Assembly (NCBI GenBank): GCA_039720395.1
Contig: CM077824.1
Location: forward strand, 21,549,630-21,613,629
Reading direction: 5' to 3'
DNA: 64,000 nt
Origin: Liquidambar formosana
Taxonomy: Eukaryota > Streptophyta > Magnoliopsida > Saxifragales > Altingiaceae
This document shows positions 21,809-32,810 of this stretch, in pieces (position 1 is the stretch's first letter; every line of letters begins with the position of its first letter). The notes beneath the pieces were generated by a model, which had not been told where the DNA came from, did not search any database, and saw only the letters and a list, made by a program, of their open reading frames with translations. A program made the position numbers and the translations under genes.

Positions 21809-23851
21809 GTGTTTCCTCCAAAAATCTTTCCTGGGGATTTGCCTTGAATGGAGTCAAGAACTTTTTCTGCATGCAATACAAAGAAAGTAATTGAAAATAA
21901 TTACATAAATCACAAAGAAAAGCTCACCACGGACGATCATGGGGAAAAAGTATTAACCAATAGAAAGATGATCATGTCAATATGGCTAGCTAGCACTTTC
22001 ATCGAACCATCTTGTGCAACATGTGAGGTCCTTCAATAGCTCGTCATTGACACATCTAAATGAAAGTAAAGGTCATTGTAGGATGTGGACACACCAATGC
22101 AATTTAGATACCAAAGTGTGGAAATTGGAGACAATCATTGGGAAGTGGGAACCATGTAGTGAGATTTGCTAAAAAGAAGTCTCATTGAGAACTTCCTATG
22201 CTTTTTGAGGCAAATTGAGGATTGTTTCTCAATAGTTGTACATAAGAATCTATTGACAAAATAATTTTAGTAAATTTAACCAAAATTACTAATCTACATA
22301 GTAGAAGAAAAAATTTTACCAAAAATTGATTGATTGGTTGGTTACTTTGTTCCAAGATCTGTGCTAGCTACATGTGTGCGTGGTCTTGAGGGCTTTGTAC
22401 ATTTCTTTCAACCAGTGACTTAGAATCTACATATCAAAAAAGTTTTTATAACTTGTAATTGATGCGTCAAACTAGAATTGATAATATATTATTATGTATA
22501 ACCGTTATATCACACGACATGATGACGTGTGTGGTATAACTATCTAATACAATTATCATGCCATGTATCATGGTTCAAAGGTAATTATGGTTCCTAATAT
22601 CTAACCATTTTCTTAGCACATATCTACAATGGTACTTGGCATGATTATAATGGTTTGATTATACCAGGTTATCACACCACATGGTATAACGATTATATGT
22701 AATAATTTCTTGATTGATACCATAAAAGTATAAAACATAAATAAAATAGTGCATTATACTACCAAGAAATAAGGAACCAAGTGGGAGCCATGACCATTAA
22801 TGATATGTTAGGAATCCAAGAAATTGCGTCAAGGACTTCTCAAGCTTTCTGCCATTGTAGGGACTTGGAAAAAACAAAAAGGAATAGGCCAAAATACTAC
22901 ATAATTTTCCACATAATTTGGTTTTTTCACTTGAGTGTGCTCTTATGAAACTGATGAAATGTTAGATGATTTGTCCATATAATTACTATCCTTAATTAAT
23001 TGAGCTTATAGTCTTAATTAGATGATTTTGGCCATATAATTAAAACCTCACAACATATAAGGTTACCACGCAATAGGTCTTGAGCTCAATCTCACCACTC
23101 CCTTTCAAAGCCCATTAGGAATACTACTTGTGCCAGAGGATTAGTAAATAAATAAGCATCTTAAAACCTTCCACTATAAAAAAAAAAAAGTAAATAAATA
23201 AGGCTTATTTGTGTGTGCAATTTTCTAATTTTAAATGAAGGACCGAAGGATCCGTAATAATTGTCTTTCATCATCTCTAACTTCAACAAAATTATTGGTC
23301 AAGTGGTTCTAGAGCAATTAAAAATCTCGTCTTAAAAATCTAAAAACATGGATTTTTTGGGATTCCACTACCGACTAGTCCAAATTAGGATGAATGAAAA
23401 CGTCTAATGTAGGAGTCTTTTCACATCTCTACTATTACCAAGGACCAGTAATGGTCCTTCATCATTTTTTTTTTTTTTTAATATTTTGTTCTTTGTTTTT
23501 TATGTAGGGAAAATTTTTTTTTTTAAAAAAAAGGTCAAAACTACATAGTTAATTTGGACAATCCAACTTTTGTACGATATTTTTCAAGAGTATGTGATTG
23601 GCAATAAAGTCAACATCCAAATGCATTAAATCATATGCTTCATATGTTTAAGAAGAGGTTGAGTCTAGCACCACTTGAGGCCAATGATAGATTTATATCA
23701 TAGAAATATTCTAAAAACGAGTAGTTTTGAATTCTCAAGTTTACAGATAAGCTTATGATACCAAAATCATGGAAAAGATTTCTTTATCTTATACCACATT
23801 TCAAAAATCTGCTTCTTCAATCACTTGCCCAATAACACAACTTGCATTCAC
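21809..23851. other. Intergenic region with one MITE
   Basis: No gene is supported. Apart from the TIR element at 22489-22707 and a stretch at about 23040-23110 (aggtcttgagctcaatctc) that recalls the 3' box of tRNA-derived SINEs, I see only AT-rich sequence and T-runs. Confidence 0.45.
22489..22707. mobile_element. TIR element, about 220 bp
   Basis: The left end attatgtataaccgttatat and the right end, reverse complement attacatataatcgttatac, form imperfect inverted repeats of about 30 bases, continued inward by tcacacgac and catgtggtg. The target site is unclear and the superfamily unassigned. Confidence 0.5.
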
Positions 23852-24957
23852 TAAATTTGTAACACAAGACAAGAATGGTTGAAACCCTTCAACCTGTATG
23901 CTGAAAAATTCTTCAGTGTAAACCAAATTAAGAAAACATTACCTGTGTTGAACTTTAGGGAAAGATTAATATTATAAACAAACAGGACAGGAAAACCAAA
24001 ATCCACATTGGTATTTACATGGATCAACTAGAGGAAAGGGCTTGGATGAGACCAGGGCAATAATGGAAAACAATATAAGCACATTTAACAAAACTTGTAC
24101 TTGATATTATACACAGGAATCTTCATGAACAAATCACTCCAGTTCAGGCTGCTAGTTTTGAGAATAGGTGCAAATGCACTCGCACCAACTACACTAGGAC
24201 CTCATTTAACTGCAGTTACAACATTGATTAATATGAAGAGGAAAATAGACAAACAAAAGTGTATTTAATATGAAAATGGAGGATAAATTCATGTATAAAA
24301 AACGAGACATATTTTTCAAAGCTCAAGACTAAACCCCAGCCTAGACCAATTTACGATGCACAGATGTGGTATAAACTTTAAAGAATAAGTGCCCTTGTCA
24401 TTTGTTGATAAAAAGTGGGGGAAAAAAACAAGCTTAATTTATCAAAGATAATTGTAGACATCACATATCTCTCAAGACAGTAAATCTCTGAATCTTTTAC
24501 TGCCATGTGCAAATTGGATTTAGTTTAACGTAGTGCAATCATATTAACATGGAGAAAGAGAGGAATTAGTGATGGGATCAAAAATGATTTAGCTCAACTA
24601 TAATTATGGATTTTGAGGTCGAAACAAGAAGGCGATGAGGTTAGAGTGTCTCCACCAACCACTTATTTCTAAGGTCCTAGACATCCAGCTTGGTAGCCAA
24701 CTAAAACAATTTCTGCAAAAAAATAAAAATAAATAACTTGCAGCAAAAACATAGCAATAAGGAAAGAAGCACAAGCGCACTTGAAATTCCCAACTTTGAT
24801 ACTTGATGCCAAATACATGAATCCTCCTCATGAATGTCACTTTAGTGTACACTTGGTACTTAGCATAAATTAATACCAGTTGTATGTATTAAGTCCATGC
24901 TACCTCCTCGATTACGAACAATCACTAGAGCTTAGGAGGTTAATTACCAAGGATTGT

Positions 24958-26645
24958 CATTTTTTTAAAAAAAAAAAAATTTTAATCAGCAAAAAGAAAA
25001 CATAGATTTTATTAATTTAGAAATAGTGAATACAAGATGAAAACCCCCAAAGATACACCACATTTTGCACTTAGCAAAAAGAACCAGCCAAACGGTAACC
25101 ACAAACCCAAAACAATGCACCAAAACTCTCAAAAAACAAAAGCAGACTACAATTCTCACCAAGGAGCTGAAAAAAGGAACCCAGGCATGCACAAGCTAGC
25201 TCCAGACACAAAAACTGCCCCACTACCCACCAGACTTAAATACCCAAAACCAAGCCAAAAATGGCACTGATCTACAAATTCCTCCCTTGGCAAAGTGGTC
25301 AGCTACCATATTACCTTCTCTCAAAAGACGAGTATATAAAACCCCACTAATACGAGATTGAAGGGATCCAATATCATTAAATACAAACCTCAGCTTCCAC
25401 GGAATAGCCTCCTTACCTGACACCCATGCCAATGCCACCACCGAATCACTCGCCACAATAAGCTTAGACGATGAAGCCCAGATTGAATCTGCAAACAGAT
25501 TTAACGCCTTGCGAATTGCCATCAACTCCGCCACATTTGAATCCATTACTCCAATAGGTTCAGAGAAAACACACCTAAAGCAGCCTTTATCATCCCTTAG
25601 CACACCCCCAATAGAAGATCCATCAACATTGAATTTCATCCACCCCAATATTGGTTGAACCCAAGCAACTACACCCCTCGCTTTCCTAAGACCACTAACC
25701 CCCTTAAAATTTCTAACAGAATCAATATTACACCTAAAGTCCTCCACTGAATATGGAATATCCTCAAATTTCCCTTTGATCCAAATACTCATTCTATAAA
25801 TTGCTAATTCTGCTATTTCAACCCAATGGAAAGCCTTCCCTTTAAAAATGATCTCATTCCGGGCTAACCAAATGGACAAAATAATTGCAAAAAACATCAC
25901 CGACCATGACCCATTTTTTAAGTCCTTTACATTTGAGTGAAGCCACCACACTGCTACCTGGACAATCGTTTTAGGACATACCCATTCCATACCCCACCAT
26001 TCAAGAGAATCAAGACAGTAGCACCATATTCTCCAACAGCCACTACATTGAAGGAATAGGTGATCTACAGATTCCCCCAACTCATTCATCTTCATGTAGC
26101 AAACCCTTGCTGGCCAAAAAATCTTGAGTCACAACTTTAGATTGCTGAACTAACCAACAAAAAACTTCGACTTTAATGGGCACTAGACCTTTCCAAACCA
26201 AACTCAACCAAGCATATGAGAGATCAGTGTATCTTATCTCAAATTGTTCTTGGAAAGATTTAGCAGAAAAAATACCTTTCGGATCTGGGGTCCAAATTAA
26301 TTTATCCTTAACTCCCATACAAAGATGAATAGACTTCAATCTGTTGCAAAGCTGGACCTTTTCCTCTTCCTCCCATGAGAACAAATCACGCCTAAACTCT
26401 AGGCTCCAGCACCAACTATCCCCTATCCATGAGCCCCTGTCTGCAATGAAACACTTTTTATTAGATGCAATACGATATAGTTTGGGAAAGCTTACACATA
26501 GAGCAACTTCATCTAGCCAAACATCAGTCCAAAACCTAGTGCGCTTCCCATCCCCTGCACTGATAACTCAACTACATGAAATAAAGTTTGCAATATTTGA
26601 ATTCTTGTGACTCAACAAGTCTTCCCAAATTCTTGACAGATTTCT
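24958..26645 (-). mobile_element. 5'-truncated L1-type LINE
   Basis: Flanked by perfect 11-bp target-site duplications ccaaggattgt (24947-24957, 26646-26656). Block D has the site once (about 51371), so the ends are exact. On the minus strand the order is the C-terminal part of the reverse transcriptase (GDGKRTRFWTDVWLDE, near 26530), a zf-RVT region, then an RNase H domain. The 5' part with most of the reverse transcriptase is missing, which is usual for target-primed integration. The left edge is a short T-run next to an A-run. Confidence 0.92.
25223..26450 (-). pseudogene. LINE ORF2 3' portion: zf-RVT and RNase H, frameshifted
   Basis: Two frames overlap at 26082-26095: the upstream one ends ASKGLLHEDE and the next continues NELGESVDHLFLQC. 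A small deletion removed the usual CPxC segment of zf-RVT and changed frame. The RNase H domain keeps all four acidic residues in context: NVDGSS, AELMAIRKAL, ASDSVVALAW and MVADHFAKGG. A few residues are missing after VDGSS compared with the usual RGNPG-type loop. Reading ends at 25223. It is the product of a dead element with no cellular role. Confidence 0.85.
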
Positions 26646-27284
26646 CCAAGGATTGTTAGCATCAAGTAAGAGCTAAATGCACTGACAGCAGTTACACTAA
26701 GTCCTCTTTTACTAGCACTTATAACATTGAACAATAATACAAAGAATAAAAGGAAGGCAAAGAAAGTGCATATTTTACTTTGAAATGGTGAAAGCTAGAG
26801 AATAGAAACATTTGTTTCAATGGGACATGAGACTGGCAACTTAAAGATTTATTTGTAAAAAAATCAACTGTACTAAACTTCCAGATTTCCAATATTCCAC
26901 TATAACTATAAATAGCTGTCAGTTTTTTCAGGAAATAACTTAAATGAAAACATAGTTTGAGATGGATAATTTTCTTAATATCAAGTCTAATATCAATCTG
27001 CATCAACCTAAAATGAGTAGTCAATATCTCCAGAACATATGAGAACAGAAACCTATTATCGAAATCAACAATGACAGCATCAAATATCACCTAAGGTTGA
27101 AAAACCTTAAAAAAAAATCCCCATCCGCATCCCATGGATCCATAATCAAGTTGAGACCTAAAATGTATTCACTTAACACAATGCAATCACATCCCTGCTT
27201 GTTACAACCAATTTGCCGCTTGACTCCATCATCTTCTTTAAGTAGTACATTTGCCTTTGTAAGTAACCCCATAAAGTAAATTTG

Positions 27285-27443
27285 GGAATTACAGATAGGT
27301 CTGGCTATGGGCAAACAATTACAGTTCAATTACAGTTAGTAGTTATTCTTAGTTAAGTTAGTAGTCATTTACTAGTAAGTTAGTAATCATTTGTATCGAA
27401 CTGTAATTGTTTGCCCATGGCTGGACCTATCTGTATTTTCCCC
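27285..27443. mobile_element. TIR/foldback element in block C, 159 bp, 11-bp target-site duplication
   Basis: tacagataggtctggctatg at the left pairs with the right arm, reverse complement tacagataggtccagccatg, continuing through ggcaaacaattacagttc. Direct repeats aagtaaatttg lie at 27274-27284 and 27444-27454. The older paralogue at about 43106 has the empty site (aagtaaattcaattgccc), while block D carries the element. So it inserted before C and D split and after both split from the 43-kb copy. Confidence 0.85.
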
Positions 27444-27464
27444 AAGTAAATTTGACTGCCCCAC

Positions 27465-27866
27465 AACCTAATTTTCTTCATTAAGTAAAACTAGGTTCTC
27501 CGTGTAGTAGGTAAATACATCTAACGATCTTGGAATGCTAGGAATACGAAGATACTTGGCTTGCTGGACTTTTAGGTCATACAAAACCAGACTATCAAGA
27601 TTAAGTTTATTCGCTGATTGTATGTATACTCATTAGTTCAAGACTCTGGCACACCATATTCCTTCATAACCCATATATCGACATGTTGCATCACCCTTCT
27701 TTAGAATAGAGAAATAAAGCAAGCAAGTCCTTCAACACCGTTTCAGACTTGTATCATACACAACCATCACAATAACATTCTCGGAGCTTTATTTCTCCAA
27801 ATACATCATTATCCATATCAAATGATAAGATGAGTTCATAATAATGATCCCCCACCCATATTCATT

Positions 27867-27899
<33 letters not shown>

Positions 27900-28190
27900 G
27901 CATGAACAACTCCATTGAAAACTAAATACTTCAAATCACAATTGATCATGCAAGAATCATGATTTTGAATATCTTTCCAAGAATTTAATCTAAGTGAGTA
28001 ACCCTCAACTTTGGGTAAGGAAGCCCCCATGCATGGGAACAAATAGAAAGGCCACGGCCACTTCTGGGTAAACAAACTTTACCACCCTATGGTCAATAAT
28101 ATGAGGGAAAAATCCAAATAATGAAAGAGTATCACATTGGTATTTTATGAAAGATTCAAGGGTAAGGACAAAACACACACATTTCTATTG
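27465..28190 (-). pseudogene. F-box-associated (FBA) domain gene fragment, block C
   Basis: Minus-strand pieces match the F-box/FBA gene at 43133-44259: VEGYSLRLNSWKDIQN and YLVFNGVVHAW around 27900-28030, then frameshifted pieces down to the TYYMESLV-like end near 27500. The F-box itself is not present. A C30 run (27868-27897) interrupts the frame where the relatives have the HWLA segment. Non-functional. Confidence 0.75.
27868..27897 (+). repeat. Run of 30 consecutive C
   Basis: Homopolymer inside the FBA fragment. At this point block D has gatcccccgcaacacac instead, so the run expanded after the duplication, or is inflated by sequencing or assembly. Confidence 0.85.
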
Positions 28191-28361
28191 ATTAACAGAG
28201 TAAAGTCCAGATTGGTGCTTTACAGTGGTTTGCAGTTAAGAAGACTTGAGATGGTTAAGCAAATGGGGTTGCCTGTAAAATTTGCTCATGCAACATTGTG
28301 AAGCAAATGCAACTAGCACAACCACCTGCATCAAAGTAATCACCAATAAAAACATATATTA

Positions 28362-30115
28362 TTACCAGTAATCCCCACAAGAACAAACTCCATTCTCAAA
28401 GTGGTGAAACCAATGCACAGACCTTATAATGATGATCTGATTCACAATCTTTGAGATAAACTTAATGGCATTATGACAGTCAGCACAATTTCCTAGATTC
28501 TTTGTGATGAGAGGAGTAGTCCCTGGACTGGTGTTGATAAGGCCAAATGCAATGGCCAGCAGCTCAATGTGGTAGGAAAGCGCCACCTCTTTTGCTTCAT
28601 CTTCAATATCGAGGAGCACAAAATCTGTCAAGGGGACATAACCCAAGCGTTTCATTGGAGCAGCCAATGCTTCCAGCAAAATATCAAGTGGGGGAGGGGG
28701 GGGGGGGATTACAGAGATGTCCCGCTGGAACCTTGCCAGCCGATCACTGTGGTAGGAAAGCATTTCGTCCCATCTAGATTTAGTAGCATAGGTGTTAGAG
28801 AGCAGAGAGCGGTAGCCAGCATATTCTGCAATTCTCTTCCCTAAATCTAGATTACCATGAATTTGACATGCTCCACGCAGAGATCCCCATACACCTGCGT
28901 CAGGTTCCACTGGCATATTCTCTCTGAGTTTCTCTGCTTCAGAAAGTTGCCCTGCACAGCCAAGAAGATATATTCACTATACATGCAAAATTATTTTTGG
29001 TGCATTCCTAAACTCCTCTCTCATTAACTGAAAATATCTCTTGCCTTCTTGTACTAACCCCAAATGGCTGCAAGCGGAGAGAACACAAATGAATGTCACA
29101 TGATTTGGCCTCACCCCTGCTTTGACCATTTGATCAAAAAGTTAAATTGCCCTTCCTTCCGTGGCCATGAATTCCACAACTTGCAATCATCTCACTCCAG
29201 CAAACGTCTTTCCCCACTGTTTCATCAGATACTTTACAAGCCAAATCCAAATTCCCACTTTTTGCATACATATCCATTAAAGCAGTTGCAACCAAGATAT
29301 CAGCCTCAAACTCAGTTTGGATCACATAATTATGAAACCATTAATCTTTTCTTAGAGCTCCTAGATTACCACAACCTAGAAGAACACTCAAAAGGCTAGA
29401 CCAGTTGGTTTTTACCACTGAATTACGCATCAAATCAAAGAAACCCAACGTCTCGCTGTTATAACTGTCGTGGGCATACACAGAAATCATGGAAGTCCAA
29501 GAAACAAAGTACCTCACAGCCATTTTATCAAATACCAATCTAGCATCTTCAATGTCTCCGCATTTCGCATACATATCAACCAAAGCAGCATAAACAATAA
29601 TATCATCACTGCATCCACAACCCACCGAATGCTGGTGAACCAAATTTCCCCATTTGTAAATTTTGACAATCCTACATAAAACTTGAGCACGAATGGGAGA
29701 GCAAACTTGTCTGGTCTTATACTCTTTTCCATCATCTTGGAATATAATTTCAAGGATTGATGAAACACGCCTTCACTGACATATCCCCTCATCATAAAAT
29801 TCCATAGAAACCTACATGGATTTGTTATATCTTTAAAAACAGAAGTCGCAGCGTCAATGCTATCAAATTAAAGGTAAAAATGGCGAATTTGGTTAGTTCA
29901 CGTGTGTAATGTCGGAGCCCGAAGGCAATGATCCTTGTATAGGCTTTCTTGAGACAATTGAGGGTGGTGCATCTTTGCAAGAGGGATGAAATAGTGAGGG
30001 GAATGTGATCAATGGACTTGCTATGCAAGAGAGGAGAAATATTGAGGGGAATGTGATTAATGGATTTGCTATGGATGAATGCCAGTGATTTAAGTGAGGA
30101 AGAAGAGATGGAGGT
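28362..30115 (-). pseudogene. DYW-type PPR gene, multiply disrupted, block C
   Basis: Read on the minus strand from about 30115: an N-terminal region (SLLQRCTTLNCLKKA), PPR motifs in pieces (KLYSKMMEKSIRPDKFALPF; ALVDMYAKCGDIEDARLVF; ALMDMYAKSGNLDLACKV), an E-type region ([19 protein letters not shown]), then the DYW domain with [15 protein letters not shown] and the terminal CSCGDYW at 28362. Several frameshifts and deletions separate the pieces, and much of the E/E+ region is gone. Intact relatives are organelle RNA-editing factors. There is a tandem 48-bp repeat near the N-terminus (HSKSI(N/D)HIPL). Confidence 0.88.
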
Positions 30116-30557
30116 GCAAAGGTGGTTAAAGTTTAAAAAACAGTTATGAAATGCAACAGCGTTGTTGAACAGCCGTAAAAAGATTTAAGAGGGCTCACAC
30201 TTCACGTCCATGGACACATATGCTGCCAGCTTGAGTGCAGTCCATGAACTCAGATAAAGCAATCTTCTTTTTATTGCTCAGACAACAAATCTTTTTCCAA
30301 ATAGAATGTGATTTAGGTCATGCCTCTGAAACATCCGGCTTATAGGCTTTGTTTTAAAAATTCCTATTTACAAAGAACAATCTGCTTTCTCATTGCTGTC
30401 GCTCTTTACAGAGTCCAAGCCCAGATCCAAATTCACTTTTTCACCATTAACAAACCGATTGTATAGCCTCTCATCCTTCAAAATACCTCTGATTGCCTCT
30501 CATTCTTCAAGGTAATGTAATTTTTTCCTCCCATCCTCAAGAGTGGATGCCTTCATT

Positions 30558-30711
30558 TAGGGCAAGTTCTGAGCAAATGGGATGGAGAATGGGTAGATGT
30601 GTTTTGGAAGTTTGGGAAGGGATATGGATGGAATTTCATTTTTGTTGTGTGTATTAAGGGAGGGCACGCTTGTCATATTTTTTATCGTAAAAATCATGCC
30701 CAGCATCCTAA
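30558..30711. other. Short unique spacer
   Basis: Between the right edge of block C and the Harbinger-like element. Nothing recognisable. Confidence 0.4.
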
Positions 30712-31897
30712 GGGTGCGTTTGGTTCGCGGAATGGGAATGTGAGTCCTGGGAATGAGGTATTACTTGGGAATGGGAATGTTTGGTATTGGTACCCATTCC
30801 CCCGTTTGGTTCGCGGTAATGGAATGTAGGACTCCCTCTACCATTCCCATTCCTACGTTTGGTTAGGTTAGGAAAGTGATGCCCAAAATGGATTAAATTC
30901 CCAAAATGCCCTCACAATGCCCCTGTTCAAATCATATGATCCTAGGACTGTAAAACTCTCCCATTGCAGTTATATATATATATATATATAAAAGAAGAAG
31001 AAAAATATAAAACCCAACAAAAATGCACTTAAATAACAACAACTCGTGTGATTTAGTTGACTATCACATGATATAGTCGACTAAATAACTCACAGTGGCT
31101 ATGTCAATGGACCCAAAAATAAAAAACCCAGCACCACCATCTTCTTCATCACAACCAACCCCCATCATCTTCTATTTGCCACTAGCTACTGATTCAAGAA
31201 TCAACTTCACACCACCCCCGAAGACTCAACCTCCATAATCCTTCCCCAAAATCCCAATTTCCTCCCCAAAATCACACCCACCAAAACCTAGATCCCCATA
31301 ACCAAACATAGCAAAGCAAAATGAAGAACAATTTCTTCAAAATCGCTGCCTTGGATAGTCTACATCCATGGACTCAAAATGGCTTTGGGTTTAGAGCTAT
31401 GCAGCGGCAGCAAGGCACGATTGGGGGTGACGATGGTGGCGACAAAGCACGACTGGGGGAAACGAACAGTTGTTAGACCAGAAGCTCTTGTCGGAGTGGA
31501 CCTTGACGAACATTCAGGTAGTGCTGGAAGATGCCGAGAAGAAGCACATAGCAAATGGGTTCCAGCCGAGAAGAAGCACATAGCAGATGGGTGTTTGTGG
31601 GTTTGGACGGTGGATCGCGTTTCGGTAGATTAGGATGAAGGGGGAAGGACATGGATGGAATCAAAACTTGTTGTGAAGAAAAGAGAGGGGCATGGTGGGT
31701 ATTTTATTTTATTGTAAAGTGGATTCCTGGGCTGGGGGAATGAAACCCACGCTAGAGTTGGGAATGAAAAATGGTGTTTTAGTGGGAAAGTTGGGGTAGC
31801 GGGAATGGGACTTTCCTAGGCATTGGTGCTTACCAAACACTGGAAAGGGGAATGAAACCCCTTTCCTGGGCATCAAACCCCCCAACCAAACGCACCC
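30712..31897. mobile_element. PIF/Harbinger-like non-autonomous element, 1186 bp
   Basis: Perfect terminal inverted repeats gggtgcgtttggtt and aaccaaacgcaccc, flanked by TAA on both sides (30709-30711, 31898-31900). These are the Tourist/PIF-Harbinger hallmarks. Subterminal regions repeat gggaatgggaatg-type motifs in both orientations. The middle (about 31380-31640) has higher GC than the rest and a small direct repeat (gccgagaagaagcacatagc twice). No transposase motif is visible. Confidence 0.88.
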
Positions 31898-31900
31898 TAA

Positions 31901-32810
31901 ACGTAAACCCACCCCTCCGATGGCATTCAGATACCCAATGTTTGTGGGAATCTGAAGGTAGCGGGCCTGCGATTTCGCCGGGAATGGGTCCGTCCCAAAT
32001 GTTAGAATGGGGATCCTATCTATATATAGGTATATAGATACACCAAACATATATGCAAATAGCATGTTTGAGTGGAGGTTATTTCCCTCATATCACTTGA
32101 GTGATCTTACAAAATTCCCAATGATGAGAAATCAAAAGTGATAATGAATTCCAAATGATCTAATAAAACTTCAGCTAGCTTAAATCTTCCTCTATTCTTT
32201 CTAGAACAGTGGATGGATTGTCATATGTGTGTATATAACTTGAGAAAATTAAGCCACATTTTTTTTTTCTTCAAATAAATAAGCTCAAAATTTTATTCAC
32301 AAAAAAAATATGGTGAAAGATTACAATCTACAGAACATATAACCACTTATACATATAGCATCCTCAAGGATAAGCCTAGTGACCTGAGTAGGGAAGTCAT
32401 CTGGAACATGACAATAATCAAACCAATTCGGGTACATAAAAAGTCCATAAAATAAGCCACAAATTAAAGTTTGTTTCCCAGTATGCGTCTTCCACCCTCG
32501 GAGCATTCAAAAGACTGAATCAGAGCTTTATCATAGAAGCTTTATTAGAATTTAAAAGCAAGCTAGTAGACGGGATAAATTTGTTGATATTCTTTGAACT
32601 GCCGACTCCAGAACCATTTAGCTCCAAAGTTGCCTCAATAGCATTGCAGCTAGAAGTGGAGACGTTAAGTTTTCCACTAGCTGGCCTGGCTTTAAATACC
32701 GTCATTTACGTTTTTTGTTCAAACAAAATAAAAATAACGTCAGTAAATATAATCTAAATTAAATATAAATTAAATTACCAAAGCTTTGTGCATGCAATAA
32801 TATCAAAATA
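31901..32810. other. Intergenic region downstream of the second RLP
   Basis: No recognised gene. Two minus-strand open frames (32321-32506 and 32520-32705) are not low-complexity, e.g. LICGLFYGLFMYPNWFDY, but match no family I know. They may be relic coding sequence or chance. Confidence 0.35.

Larger units (their letters stand above)
23852..30557. repeat. Duplicated block C (F-box and PPR pseudogenes)
   Basis: Collinear with block D at 50253-55210 from aaatttgtaacacaagaca to ctcaagagtggatgccttc. After the LINE insertion is subtracted the two blocks are about 5.0 kb each. Parts are also shared, at much lower similarity, with 39985-44259. Confidence 0.9.

Noticed and set aside
28547..28844. 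Plus-strand open frames over the PPR pseudogene
   Set aside because: Shadows of the DYW coding sequence on the other strand; the same shadows recur in block D (53198-53483).
31379..31633. 84-codon frame inside the Harbinger-like element
   Set aside because: It contains a direct repeat and has no transposase motif. It is kept only as part of the GC-richer core.
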